From Symbiodinium natans (taxonomy: Eukaryota; Sar; Dinophyceae; Suessiales; Symbiodiniaceae): a stretch of 60,000 bases of DNA. This document shows, piece by piece, positions 1 to 9,415 of this stretch. Made by a program: the position numbers and the translations under genes. Positions within the stretch are counted from its first letter, which is position 1. Every line of letters starts with the position of its first letter. The DNA is taken from the NCBI GenBank assembly GCA_905221605.1, contig CAJNDS010002173.1, forward strand, positions 188,001 through 248,000, written 5' to 3'. The notes below the pieces were generated by a model that saw nothing but the letters and a program-made list of their open reading frames with translations, was not told the origin of the DNA and searched no databases.

Positions 1-261
1 GTGTGAGGGTGGAGGTCGAGGGTCCAAGGTTTTGCAGTCTACGGGTTAAGGGGTCTACGGGTCTACGGGTCTGCGGGTACGGGTCATCTAAGGGTCTGAC
101 GGTCTGATCATGAAGGTTTAATGGTCGGCATCCCAAAACTCCCAAACCTAAGGTCTTAGCTTCAGGGCTTGTCGGTGTCAAGGATGAGGATTTCAATTCA
201 CAACCGCCCACAACCCAAACCCCCAAAGCTCTGAGCAGTAAACCTCAATTGCATCCCGAAC
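1..261. other. non-coding start of window
   Basis: No coding island recognised. A short run of degenerate GGGTCTAC units lies around 41-90. The rest is unique-looking sequence. Confidence 0.3.
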
Positions 262-680
262 TTGGATATGACGAAACCGTAGACGTTTTGAATGCGAATG
301 TAAATCTGGAGAAGATGAAACTGTGCAAGGTTTTAAATTCGAATCTAAACCCGGACAAGAGGAGACTGTAGAGCTGTTAAATACATATTCAAACCTAGAG
401 AGCGGCAATCTCAGCTTAAATTCGAATTTAAGACCTTGCACTGGTAATAGGCTTTAAATTTGAAATCAAGTCCCTTAAGCAAAACCCAGGAAGGATTCAA
501 TTCGAATTTAATTCTGCAGTAGGGTGGGGGAGCAAGAACATGGAGCTAAATTCGAATTAAAACCTCTACAGCCGAAAAGGGCTAAATTCAAATCTAGGCT
601 CTCCAGAGGAGACCCTGAACCCTACAAGCAGAAGGCCTAAACTCGAATTTTTAAATCCTAGTTGAACTTGAAATCCGTCC
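262..680. repeat. degenerate array built on a TTAAATTCGAATTTAA palindrome
   Basis: The core TTAAATTCGAATTTAA, or close variants, recurs about ten times (near 290, 343, 392, 424, 455, 502, 552, 590, 640 and 668), spaced about 30-55 bp. Sequence between cores is poorly conserved. It looks like an old minisatellite whose palindromic core has been kept best. No coding signal. Confidence 0.5.
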
Positions 681-777
681 ATATTCCCCTGCACCCCAGG
701 GCCCAAGCCATCCAGCTGGGCTCCGGTACCATGTAAGCCATCCTCGGCGGTGGCGCAATGTGAGACTTCAAGAGTCG

Positions 778-952
778 AGAAACCCGAACCCCTAACCCCT
801 AAGCCTGAAACCCTGAAACCCTGAAACCCTGAACCCTGAACCCTAAACCCTGAACCCTGAGTCCTAAACCCTGAACCCTGAACCCTGAACCCTGAACCCT
901 AAACCCTAAACCCTAAACCCTAAACCCTAAACCCTAAACCCTAAACCCTAAA
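778..952. repeat. interstitial telomere-like array (CCCTAAA)n
   Basis: Positions 897-952 hold eight perfect CCCTAAA units. To the left, 778-896 holds decayed units, mostly CCCTGAA. This is the plant/dinoflagellate-type telomere 7-mer, here internal and flanked by unique sequence on both sides. Confidence 0.9.
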
Positions 953-1030
953 CCCCAGGATGTTGCAGTCTCGGGGTCCACCTGGACCAGCAGGTGCTTC
1001 AGGCTTTGGGGAGAAGGGAACGAGAAAGGG

Positions 1031-1141
1031 GTCCACGTGGGTGTGAAGCTGTCGAGGCTTGCGGTTGGTTGGGCCTCGTGGTGCCTGCAAGGAGTGCAAG
1101 CCGCCCGGAAAGATCTAGGGTGCCCGCTGTTCGGCGTGTGA
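1031..1141 (+). CDS. exon-like coding island, unknown protein
   Basis: An open frame of about 36 codons with mostly G/C third positions, reading VHVGVKLSRLAVGWASWC and on to a TGA. No family recognised. The opposite strand is also open but with poorer codon use. It sits just left of the RCC1-like exons, on the other strand, so it may be an antisense artefact. Confidence 0.3.
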   Translation, partial: VHVGVKLSRLAVGWASWCLQGVQAARKDLGCPLFGV

Positions 1142-1554
1142 GAAGGTTGAGGGCTCGGGGCCGGTTTCATTGAGGTTTTGAAGCTTGCTTGAAACCAGAA
1201 CCAGACTCAGCATACCCCATCATCTGTCTAGGCCTCTTATCAAATCAGCCCATAAAGAGCTCTGAAGTCAACCTCCGCAATCCCCTACCCAAGACTAAAC
1301 CCCTAATACTGGATAGGGCCTATTGACCTTAGAAAACGTATTTGGGGTAGTTTTACATATGGAAAGTACAGATTACCCTAAACCCTACACCCTAAACCCT
1401 AAACCCATTAAGCCTTGGCAGAGTGCGGGGGCTTGGGCACAGGGGGCCCCACTGAAGTCGAAACATCCAAGCGTCAGCGCGTGGCGGCAGACCCCCCCTG
1501 CAGGGCGCACCTCCCAAGTGCAGTGCTGTTCATTAGGGTTTGGGGTTTTAGGGT

Positions 1555-1758
1555 TTAGGGTTTGGGGTTTAGGGCAAACCAGGAGCGCTGTTGAATGTGG
1601 CAGCGCCGAGAGCTGTACAGGCTGTACAGGTGTCCGTTCTGGAGAGCTACCTGCTGGCGCAACTTGCTGCGGCCGTGAACAGTACAATAGCAGCTGCAAG
1701 CCCTGCAATCCCCCCAAACCCCCTGAAGGTGTTTGAACTCAAGCAACGTCTCAGCCAA
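1555..1758 (-). CDS. possible terminal exon of the RCC1-like repeat gene
   Basis: A 67-codon frame contains VWGDCRACSCYC followed by HGRSKLRQQVALQN. This resembles the 'WGD...GGDSSxVQxQL' half of the RCC1-like unit but is badly diverged. It is next in line after the exon at 1892-1808 on the same strand. The plus strand here also reads as a plausible peptide (SVLESYLLAQLAAAVN), so the call is weak. Confidence 0.35.
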   Translation of the reverse strand: MAETLLEFKHLQGVWGDCRACSCYCTVHGRSKLRQQVALQNGHLYSLYSSRRCHIQQRSWFALNPKP

Positions 1759-1807
1759 TCTATAATAGGGTCTCTCTATTGGGGATTACGAGGTTGCAGG
1801 TGCAGAT

Positions 1808-1892
1808 TCCAAGGTGTCGCCCCATGTCACAACGGAGCCATCCGCGCAAAGCGCGGCAAAGCCACCGCGCGAGGCGGCCAGCTTCCTTCTGG
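1808..1892 (-). CDS. RCC1-like repeat exon
   Basis: The frame reads KLAASRGGFAALCADGSVV followed by TWGDTLES. It carries both the 'AxxxAFAAL' and the 'DGSVVTWG' signatures of the dinoflagellate RCC1-like unit. RCC1-type units form beta-propeller blades. It follows the exon at 2513-2370 in gene order. Confidence 0.75.
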
Positions 1893-2369
1893 AGCTTGGC
1901 TCGGAGGGGTCCAAAACCTCTTCACCGAGGAGCATACCTCTAATGCTCTATAACTCTATACCCTAAACCCTAAACCTTTTCCACCTGTAGCTAAACTTTG
2001 GATCCACTGTTCTGACCTGCGAAACTATTGCCCGAGGCCGCACTTGGGAGACCAGGCCACGCTACATTCCTCGGCCCAGGGATTCTCAGGGTTTCGAGGG
2101 ATTCGAAAGGCCGCACCACCGGAGACCCCAACACACCCAGAACAAGTGACCCAGCCCCAACAAATGACCCCAAAAAGGCCCTTTAACCTCTTCGGCTGCC
2201 CTCCCCCCCACCCCGACACACGGGTCCGGACGTCGCGCAAGAGGTGTCTGACCGCTCCACTGGCCTCCGTCTCTGCCGTTGCCCTACAAAGCCATCCGGC
2301 CTACAGCCCCTCAACCTCTTGGCTGCCAAGTCTGAATCCTCAGGTTCTTGGAGAGAATGGCCTGCGTTT

Positions 2370-2513
2370 GGGCTTGAGGGGAGCCGCCAGATTGTGGCTT
2401 GTACAGAGAACCCAGAGGATGCTCCAGGGTCCTATCAGGTCCAAATCGGAACAGTTCAGCCGCGCGTCTCCGCCGGAAACATCATCGCCCCATGTGATGA
2501 CACTGCCGTCGCC
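2370..2513 (-). CDS. RCC1-like repeat exon (GDGSVITWG half)
   Basis: Starts after CCTAAG with GDGSVITWGDDVSGGDARL and stays open for a further 40 or so codons (NCSDLDLIGPWS..). The preceding exon (2733-2655) ends in AFAALRR, so joining the two restores a normal 'AFAALRR-GDGSVITWG' unit across an intron of about 140 bp. Confidence 0.75.
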
Positions 2514-2654
2514 TTAGGTTCACATGACAGGACCCAACTTCGGCCCCAGAACCATGGAAGTTCCGCGACCTGCTTCGGAGGTGTGGGCTGCGTGCTTGCG
2601 TGGCTTCCGAGGGCATGTCATCTCTCTAACGCTGCTCCAGCAGGAATGGGCAAG

Positions 2655-2733
2655 TGCCAGCCGTGTTGCGGCGAAGGGCTGCGAAGGCCGCGCCAGAGCC
2701 AGCCACGGACACGACGTCCACAAGCTCCGCCTG
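2655..2733 (-). CDS. RCC1-like repeat exon (AFAAL half)
   Basis: Begins after a CAG acceptor (AACTCCCAG) and reads ELVDVVSVAGSGAAFAALRR, the 'VxxVxxxAATxxAFAALRR' half of the unit. Its partner half is the next exon at 2513. The plus strand is also open here, but homology to the repeat decides the strand. Confidence 0.75.
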
Positions 2734-2867
2734 GGAGTTTAGAGAGAGGCGTGGGCAGCCATGGACCAACCTCAGCCTACTGCAAGTACTTCTTAGCTAT
2801 ATCTCCTCAAGGAGGGAATCCCATATGAACAGCTCTTGTCAAAAATCATGCGACGCCTGCAATCACC

Positions 2868-2959
2868 ACTGCGTGCGGGGAGTCTCGGGCGCCTCCACCG
2901 AGGAGGCATCGCCCCCGAAGGGGGCCTCACCCCAGCAGATGACGCGGCCGTCGGAGCCT
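2868..2959 (-). CDS. RCC1-like repeat exon (SDGRVICWG half)
   Basis: Reads GSDGRVICWGEAPFGGDASS then VEAPETP, with almost all third positions G or C. It matches 'DGSVVTWGDAxxGGDSSxVQ' closely. The plus strand 2797-2976 is an open frame too, but it has no family signature and is treated as the antisense shadow. Confidence 0.8.
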
Positions 2960-3252
2960 CGGAGTGGGCGCTTTAAAATACTTTAAAACGCCGCGGAGAG
3001 TTGAGCCCTCCCGGCCGAAGGCTTCTCCTTTTGTGGGACCCCTTCTACGGCGAATATGTGTGAACTCCCAGACCTTGACTTCGATCATCTACGCCCAGTG
3101 TCTGTGCGGGTCTAAAGGTCCCTGAAATCCCTGACCGGCAAAGCCCCTTGTAAGCCCCCCGTCAGCCACGAATCACTAAACCGCCAAGCCCTACATCCCT
3201 GACCCGCCCCAAACCCTCAACTCGAAAGACACCCCTTCCCCCCAAACCCCCC

Positions 3253-3541
3253 CCCTAAACCCTAAACCCTAAACCCTCAACCCTAATCCCCAAAAACCTG
3301 TAAACCCTGTAAACCCTGTAAACCCTGTAAACCCTGTAAAGCCTGTAAACCCTGTAAACCCTGTAAACCCTGTAAACCCTGTAAACCCTGTAAACCCTGT
3401 AAACCCTGTAACCCCTGTAAACCCTGTAAACCCTGTAAACCCTGTAAACCCTGTAAACCCTACAAACCCTACAAACCCTACAAACCCTACAAACCCTACA
3501 AACCCTACAAACCCTACAAACCCTCCAAACCCTACAAACCC
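3253..3541. repeat. telomere-like array with 9-bp derivatives
   Basis: After a few CCCTAAA units the array switches to about 18 copies of CCCTGTAAA (about 3297-3460) and then about 9 copies of CCCTACAAA (about 3460-3541). Each unit is the 7-mer plus two inserted bases. Because 9 is a multiple of 3, all frames read as monotonous tripeptides, which are not genes. Confidence 0.9.
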
Positions 3542-3561
3542 TAAACCCCGAATCCACCCCA

Positions 3562-3623
3562 AAAACCGCCAGGTCGCGGAGAGCAGCAAAAGCTCGGCTC
3601 GTGGCAAAGAGCTGCTGGATCCC
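3562..3623 (-). CDS. RCC1-like repeat exon (AFAALRD half)
   Basis: Starts right after a CAG acceptor (GAGCCCAG) and reads [16 protein letters not shown]. It continues the unit begun in the upstream exon at 3817-3748. The intron between them contains opposed poly(C) and poly(G) runs. Confidence 0.8.
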
Positions 3624-3642
3624 CCTGGGCTCCCAAGACCCG

Positions 3643-3721
3643 AGGCCGCCCCCCCCCCCCCCCCTCTTCAGGGCGTGGGTTAAGGTGTTTGTCTTTTTTT
3701 TTGGGGGGGGGGGGGGGGGGG
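3643..3721. repeat. poly(C) run and poly(T)-poly(G) run in an intron
   Basis: About 18 C (3647-3664) followed by TCTTCAG, then at 3690-3721 a T run followed by about 18 or more G. The C run plus CTTCAG looks like a plus-strand 3' splice-site module, but the surrounding gene is on the minus strand. Confidence 0.7.
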
Positions 3722-3747
3722 ACCATTCGGGACACACCTCCGCAATC

Positions 3748-3817
3748 CGAGGCTCCATAGCTGATCCTGCACGCCGTCGCTGACAGCACCAAAGCCCGGG
3801 TCACCCCAGGAAACCAC
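3748..3817 (-). CDS. RCC1-like repeat exon (VVSWGD half)
   Basis: Reads VVSWGDPGFGAVSDGVQDQL, one of the clearest matches in the window to 'VVTWGDAxxGGDSSAVQDQL'. The exon before it (4090-4030) ends in ALRGDGS and the one after it starts with IQQLFAT, so three exons in a row spell a continuous repeat. Confidence 0.85.
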
Positions 3818-4029
3818 CTCACACACAAAGGTCTCTCCTTATTTACTCTGCAGGGCTCTCAGCCCTAAGCCCCAAAGGGCTGCGATCCTCGCCTCTGCTT
3901 GCTTTTAATCGTTTTGGCCCTTAGGGGTGGGTTCTAGAGTTCAGCATGCCGTGTTGATGTCCTCCTGCGCACCGCACACTTCCACTTTGTCCAACAACCC
4001 TTCACAGAGTTGGAGGTCTTGCAACCTAG

Positions 4030-4090
4030 GCACACTGCCGTCCCCACGAAGGGCCGCAAAGGCTTCCGTCGTACCGCACAGTCTCGGTGT
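4030..4090 (-). CDS. RCC1-like repeat exon (AFAALRGDGS)
   Basis: The frame ITPRLCGT then TEAFAALRGDGSV carries the second half of a unit. A GTGTGC donor within GGCAGTGTGCC would end the exon at ..GDGS, giving a clean junction to VVSWGD in the next exon. Confidence 0.75.
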
Positions 4091-4099
4091 GATGTGCAA

Positions 4100-4940
4100 C
4101 ATGGTCTATGTCTACGCCCGACCTAACACCCAATGCCTGGTTTTCTACACAATGCTGTTGTTCACTAGCGAGCCAAAGGACAAGAATGGCAATCATAATG
4201 GCTCGCGCTAACAGAGGTAAAAGACAAGGACAAGTGCACCCTCGAAACCAATGCACCAATGAACGCAACATTGAGGCCCAGACAGGTGCTACAGGATTAT
4301 AACTGTGAACAAGACCCAAGAATCCAATATGAAAAGCGGTCAGTCATTCCACCTTCAAAAACCGTCTATCATTCGTTCCTAATTTTCCCAAGCTTTTACT
4401 CTTAGATTTCGAGCGACCATTCATTCACCCGGGATAACCGCTAGAATAATATCCAAAGTTGTGTCCACGTGTCACGCTCTATTTCGTCCAGGTGTTACGG
4501 TAATATGACTACGAGTGAGGACACCCTATCACGGCAGTGCTCATAACAATAATAAAGAAGAAGACAGAGTGAATGCATTGAAACCCCCGAAACTGGTTCA
4601 TAGTTGGGATAGTAATAAAATTTTAAAATTTTATTCCTTATTGAGTTTAAGTACCCTTAAAAATGTAAAATGTTACCCCACTATGACAAAGGAAATCTAT
4701 TATTAATGGGAGAACGCATTTAAAATCGCATGCGTTTGCAAGATTCGTGTATGCATTCTCTGAGTCATCCATGAGCTCCTTTTATAGTACTACAAGCGAA
4801 GTAGGCCTCCAAACCAGCCGCAATCTGCAAGGCTTGATCGAATTGACAGTCCCTCTTTGGGTACTCTAAAAATTAATGTCCGCGTTGATAAGAGTTGCCA
4901 ACGGAAGGACACAATCTAAATCATCCCTTAATGCCCTATA
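4100..4940. other. AT-richer stretch without recognised gene
   Basis: No G/C-third-position island and no family signature. 4520-4720 is clearly AT-rich. A short CCCTAAA run sits at about 4945-4970 just beyond. Probably intron or intergenic. Confidence 0.35.
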
Positions 4941-5037
4941 GTATAACCCTAAACCCTAAACCCTAAATCCTAAGCCCTCAACGAATACCAAGCTCCACTA
5001 TAACTTTTTTCGCCCCAAGCCCTAAACGCAAAAGAAC

Positions 5038-5113
5038 TTTATGGCTGGAGTGTTCTCTTGGAGAGTGACGAGAGGCCCTTTCACATCCTGCAGCGGCTCT
5101 TGTACGGCTTTGC
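5038..5113 (-). CDS. degenerate RCC1-like repeat exon
   Basis: Begins near CTTCAAG and reads AVQEPLQDVKGPLVTLQENT, resembling 'SAVQDQLKDVxxIxAT'. The alanine-phenylalanine core is missing, so this unit is diverged or truncated. Confidence 0.5.
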
Positions 5114-5161
5114 CTTGAAGGAGGGCTGGGATTGGGGCGCTTGGGACGTTTAGAACGGCGG

Positions 5162-5200
5162 CGGGGAGGGAGGGAGGGAGGGAGGGAGGGAGGGAGGGCG
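5162..5200. repeat. (GGGA)n microsatellite
   Basis: About nine GGGA units in a row. They read as proline/serine repeats on the minus strand and end the open frame to their right in low complexity. Confidence 0.85.
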
Positions 5201-5290
5201 TTTGGGAAAGTTGGGTCTGGGGTTTCGGGGTTAAGCCGCTTTGTTCGTGAACTGGGGGTGTCTCGGGATTGCTGGGTGCAACTAAGCCAC

Positions 5291-5588
5291 GTCGGGCTGT
5301 CGAACTTTGTGCTGACAAGCCCTCCAAAATGACACTCTCCCCTCTGTCGGTGGTTCTTGGCCACCTCCTTAACAATCATCTTTAAGTCTTGGTTGAGCCG
5401 CAACTGATATCCAGTCCTGCCACCGAGCTTCTGTCGCAACAGCTGTGGCCCCATGTGGCCACAGTACCTCTCAAATTGGTCCCCGATGGTGCGAGAAAGT
5501 TTAGGGATCAGGTGGACAAGCCGCTTGTCGCCCACCACTGAGGACTTCATGTACAAGCCCTGCGTGCTGTTCATAGGCAAATGCGTGT
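5291..5588 (-). CDS. 298-bp exon-like island, unknown protein
   Basis: One of the longest convincing exons in the window. It starts after a textbook acceptor (..CATATGTTTTCAG) and ends at GAC|GTGGCT. The peptide includes QGLYMKSSVVGDKRLVHLI, IGDQFERYCGHMGPQLLRQK and DLKMIVKEVAKNHRQRGE, a soluble, mixed-charge sequence with no repeats. No family recognised. It lies inside the span of the RCC1-like gene on the same strand, so it may be an extra domain of that gene or a nested gene. Confidence 0.55.
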
Positions 5589-5596
5589 CTGAAAAC

Positions 5597-5640
5597 ATAT
5601 GTATATATACACACATATATATATATATGTATATATATGC
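5597..5640. repeat. (TA)n / (TATG)n tract
   Basis: ATATAT and ACATATAT units directly upstream (minus sense) of the exon acceptor at 5589-5591. Confidence 0.8.
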
Positions 5641-5889
5641 ATTTCACTTAAACCTTACTGCATTCTGATCACTGGTAGCAGTATGTGGCATCGGAAAGGT
5701 TCCTCAAAAAGCCTCAAAAGATGTGCGTTTATGCAAGGGAATGACACTAACCGGCCGTGCGCCCTAGCCGGTAGATGCATTGCATGATTAAGTCAAGTGA
5801 CTTGAATGAGCAAGTGCGAAGAAAAGTTGTTGAATGCATTCATTGGGGCAGGTGCGTGAATGAGCTGAATGACCCCCCAAAATAAGCAC

Positions 5890-5997
5890 CTTCAAAAGCG
5901 ATATAGTCCTGCAGCCTCCAAGGCCCCTCCAAGTCCTTGAGAATCTTGCTGAGAGTCAACTGCAAGTACAAGTCCTGGCAGACCCAATGCCACAACC
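5890..5997 (-). CDS. 108-bp exon-like island, unknown protein
   Basis: Bounded by CCCAG at 5998 and a GTGCTT donor at 5889. Reads LWHWVCQDLYLQLTLSKIL then KDLEGPWRLQDYIAFE, G/C-rich at third positions. No family recognised. It abuts the RCC1-like exon at 6064-6006 in another frame, and only one of the two may be used at this junction. Confidence 0.4.
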
Positions 5998-6005
5998 CTG
6001 GGTAC

Positions 6006-6064
6006 CGTCGGCCCGACGCGCTGCGAAGGAACACGCCGAGGCGCAAAGCTCCTGATAAGCAGCG
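6006..6064 (-). CDS. RCC1-like repeat exon (SFAARRADG)
   Basis: Reads ELCASACSFAARRADG and then reaches a GTACCC donor. The segment matches 'xxAATxxAFAALRADG' of the repeat family. Confidence 0.6.
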
Positions 6065-6461
6065 CAAGATTGGGTATTTGGGTATGCCTCGAAAACTACA
6101 AGGGATACTATTTTGGTTGGCACAAAGTTTCACGTTTCTTTTCCTTCTGGATCAAGAATCAAAATGTCAACCGGGTGGCTTCGGTTGAATTCTGAGGGCA
6201 CAGCCTAAAGCCCGAGTGGCCGAAAAAAATTGGATCGACCCCACCCTGAAACCAAACAATGTGTGGGCCGTCCGGCCCCCCTTCGAACAATAGGCAGCTG
6301 CATCAGCAACAGAACAAAGCGAGAGCTGCTTTCAAAGTGCGTTGCCAGCATATGGCCACAGAGGGTCGAGTTGAACAGTGCCGAAACCGGACGATCGGAG
6401 CCCTTCCACACTGAAACGGCGGTAGATGGTTGGATGGTGGGGGGGGTCTCAGTGCTTTGAA

Positions 6462-6614
6462 ACGACCACTAGAGCCAGCGCCGAGCAAGGCTTGGTGCCG
6501 AACTCGGTGCTTGCGTAGCTCTCGCTGAAACGTCTGCCGACGTCCTACAAAATCAACCTTCCAGCGAAGTGCTAGTCCAAGCATGCAAGATCCCGTGACC
6601 AAGATGTCTTCCAA
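6462..6614 (-). CDS. possible exon, unknown protein
   Basis: An ATG-started frame reads MEDILVTGSCMLGLALRWK then GRRQTFQRELRKHRVRHQ. Protein-like and basic, but codon use is less biased than in the clear exons. No family recognised. Confidence 0.3.
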
Positions 6615-6619
6615 TCACT

Positions 6620-7470
6620 GTTAGCTCGTCAAGCAAGTAGCTCTTTCTCGGAAAGGGGAAAGTATAAGGATATCTCACTGCAGAATTCGCCCGGAACAGA
6701 GGTAAAAAGCACAAGCTTATGCAAGTCGATGCACATCAACGCACATAGGCTCGACACTTGGCTAGTTGGTACTAAAGGTGCTTCCTTAGATGGTTGCACA
6801 GTTGGTACGCAATAGTAAAATTATTATATATGGGTGATATTTTTGCATCATTGAAGAAAACTCCTTGACAAACACGCAAATCATCAGTTAAACCAAGACA
6901 AGAATCAACATTGGTCTCTGGACCGCCGTCCTGCAAGCCCATATACATCACTTTTGTCTCCAACATTAAGATTTTGAGCAATAAATTGAGATTGATTGAA
7001 TCACCTCAACTTGATGAAACGCATGAGCGCGTTTTGCTAATTTAATAATCCAGAACTCACTTAGAACATTTAACGTTGGTGCGCTGAAACAAGATCTTGG
7101 AGTAGATGGAATAATCAATAGTACAGTTGAAACGAGAGGTGGAATTCGTCAACATCTAATGACTGCGTCTAATGGGCAAAACCATGACAAGCCCCACGGG
7201 AATGACGGCCGTGAAGACGACTTCTCCCACACATAGGCAAAGAGAACCAATCAAATAGCCTGAGTCACATGGCCTTTTTGTAGAAGGACATGAACCTGAC
7301 GGCTCTGAGTGTCGAGGAGTTTTCTGCATCCTGACTCACGATTTGCCACACGCTCCCACACTGCCAGCTTGCCGGCAGTGCCCAGTTTGCGTACTCCGGC
7401 ATGCTTCTGGTGTGATTGGGACATGGCCGAAACACAGGCTTCAAGGCCGAATCATGCCTAAGCCTAGGTT
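6620..7470. other. no recognised gene
   Basis: AT-richer sequence without coding islands or telomere-like repeats. It lies between two clear exons of the RCC1-like gene, so it is probably intron. Confidence 0.35.
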
Positions 7471-7481
7471 GCCACACTCAC

Positions 7482-7546
7482 GATTGCCGAAGAATGTCCT
7501 GGACGTCCCGAAGCTTCAGGTCCATGAGTCGCCCACCATGGGTGGC
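7482..7546 (-). CDS. RCC1-like repeat exon with canonical donor
   Basis: Acceptor GTGGAG, then ATHGGRLMDLKLRDVQDI and LRQS, then a canonical GTGAGT donor. The 'GGxxxxxLxDVQDI' pattern fits the GGDSS-VQDQL half of the unit. It completes the unit started at 7666-7601. Confidence 0.7.
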
Positions 7547-7600
7547 CTCCACATGCAATTACAATCCAGAAATGGCCAGAACCAAACGATGTTTCTGCCG

Positions 7601-7666
7601 TGCCTGGCCCCAAGCCACCACGGAACCATCCGCACGACGCGCAGCAAACGCAGCAGCCGTGCCACC
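7601..7666 (-). CDS. RCC1-like repeat exon (DGSVVAWG)
   Basis: Reads AAAFAARRADGSVVAWGQA, an almost perfect consensus. With the next exon it gives 'DGSVVAWGQA-THGGRL'. Confidence 0.8.
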
Positions 7667-8047
7667 TCAAAAAAAGCGCTGTAGAACGTGGGGCTTACAG
7701 GGGGCTGCGCAAAGCTTGGGCGAATTTTGGGCATTTGTGGTTGGAGGTCATATCACAGCCTTCATGGACAGGGGCTCTTAGGACTCGAGCCGTTGATCTT
7801 CCTAACTGAGGCTCCTCCTAGAAGTAGGGAACTTAGACACCCCCAAAATGGCAACAATCATTGCCAGTTAGGCCAGGGGCTGTTGGTTGTAGTTGATCAG
7901 CAGGCTAGTAACAAGATGGTCTGAACTGGAAGATCACTCCCACTGGACTTCTGGCATCCTTAAATCAGGATCCAGAGAGGGGCCAAGAGATGCAAAGAGC
8001 AAGCGGGGGAGGGTTGCTCTATTTCTATTGCCACCCAAGCATCACAC

Positions 8048-8136
8048 TTCCACGACTTCCTGCAGGTCCCGTTCCAGGTATCGGATGCTGCCGCCGTTTC
8101 TGGGGTTGCCCCAGGTGACCTTGCTTGCAGCATCTG
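8048..8136 (-). CDS. RCC1-like repeat exon behind a poly(C) tract
   Basis: Upstream in minus sense is a run of about 14 C, then ATTCGTGCGAGTCACAG, then the exon: ADAASKVTWGNPRNGGS, IRYLERDLQEVVE, then a GTGTGA donor. 'TWGNPRNGGS..DLQEVVE' matches 'TWGDAxxGGDSS..QLxxVxxI'. Homology therefore supports use of this poly(C)-CACAG acceptor. Confidence 0.75.
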
Positions 8137-8377
8137 CTGTGACTCGCACGAATGGGGGGGGGGGGGGAGGGTCTTCAAAAATTCGGACCAAACCCACATG
8201 CACGTGCTCAGCCGCCGTCGATTTTCAGATGTCGGCGCCGCGTCCACATCCCTCGTCAAATTCTGAAACCCTCACCCTAAAACCTCCAGAGTTCGGCTCT
8301 CATGTCTGAGGCCTCGAAACCCTGAAAACTCAAAGCACGCCTATGAAACCGACACCCTCCAAGTCTTGCTTAGTACT

Positions 8378-8462
8378 TTTGACTCATTTAAGTGGGGTTA
8401 GTATTGTGGGTTGTGGGGAGTACAATAGGGTTTCTTGGGGATGCCAGACTTACGAAGTCAAA
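8378..8462. mobile_element. MITE-like element, copy A
   Basis: An about 85-bp unit with imperfect terminal inverted repeats (TTTGACTCATTTAAGT / ACTTACGAAGTCAAA). Its interior (GTGGG..GGGGA.TACAATAGGG.TTCT) aligns with the element at 59759-59855. No coding capacity. Confidence 0.6.
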
Positions 8463-8798
8463 GACACTTCTAAGTTAAGGCTTGTATACCCTCGGGGATT
8501 AGGCCCCCTCCCCAAAGCCCACCGCCGCATCCTGCAACTTCTGAAAGCCTAGGGAGTCTCGGGATGCCAAGGCTTCTTGGGCTTTGAGGGCTTCGGGGGG
8601 GGGGGGGGTGGAAGGAAGGGTGCAGATGGCGCCGGGTTGACTAAGGCATCCAAAACCCTGCACAAAGTGACGAAGCTGGCTAAAACGGCTCGAGCCCTTA
8701 TGGAGCTTCAGGGTTGCTACGCTAGGGTTCAGGGAGCTCGGGGAGTTTGGGGAGTTTAGGGAGTTTAGGGCAATCTGAATCTAACGCCTCAAAGGGGC

Positions 8799-8876
8799 CA
8801 CAGAGCCATCGCGGCGGACGGCCGCAAAGGCGGAGGACGTGGCGGCGAGCTTCTCCACGTGAACTAGCTGCTCCTG
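8799..8876 (-). CDS. RCC1-like repeat exon (LAATSSAFAAVRRDGSV)
   Basis: Begins after GGGGCAG and reads QLVHVEKLAATSSAFAAVRR then DGSV. This is the sequence that first identified the family here. Confidence 0.8.
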
Positions 8877-9115
8877 CCCCAGGCCCTCAGCCTCATGAGC
8901 CCTCAACCCCCCTTTAAGCTCCAAGAGGTGATACACCAAAAAAGCGGCCCTAACCCGAGAACTAGAGGACATTCCAGCATCATTGGGCCCACTGCTACCC
9001 TCGGGAGCCACATGACAAATGCACATCGAAACTGTGAAGCTCTTCAGGGCTTAAATATTCTGGGGGGGGGGGGTGCGATTACGAGAATTTAAGAGCGTAG
9101 GACCGCTGTGGACCG

Positions 9116-9182
9116 AACAATGGAAGCCTGCACCTTGATGCTGCTGGCACCGTGGCTGCGGCTGCCCCACGTCGCCACTCCT
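9116..9182 (-). CDS. RCC1-like repeat exon (ATWGS half)
   Basis: Reads GGVATWGSRSHGASSIKVQ, matching 'GSVVTWGDAxxGGDSSAVQ'. It lies between exons carrying the other half of the unit (9487-9416 and 8876-8799). Confidence 0.7.
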
Positions 9183-9415
9183 CCCCCCCGGACAGTTCCC
9201 CGCGAAAAACGGGGGAAGGGGAAAGTGCTCGGAAGTCAAGCGCTCCACGGAGAAGGCGAGATGGAAGGCACAGCTCTGGATTTCATTTGGTCACATGTTG
9301 TGGTGTGATAGCAGATCTTTCCCACGTACCTGCACTCAGTACCCAGAGTCCCTGCTCCCGCCTCCACATCCCGAGCTCCTAAGCCTAAGCCCTCAAACTC
9401 CAGGTTTCAGCACAG

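Noticed and set aside
897-952. Chromosome end (true telomere)
   Set aside because: The array is short, internal and flanked by unique sequence; many similar arrays occur in both orientations.
2797-2976. Plus-strand exon ending in ADDAAVGASEWAL
   Set aside because: Antisense to an RCC1-like exon with clear homology (2959-2868 minus).
3255-3758. Open frames of VYR, VCR or FTG tripeptide repeats
   Set aside because: Direct translation of 9-bp telomere-derived repeats; no coding signal. Only the 3623-3562 piece is kept, as an RCC1-like exon.
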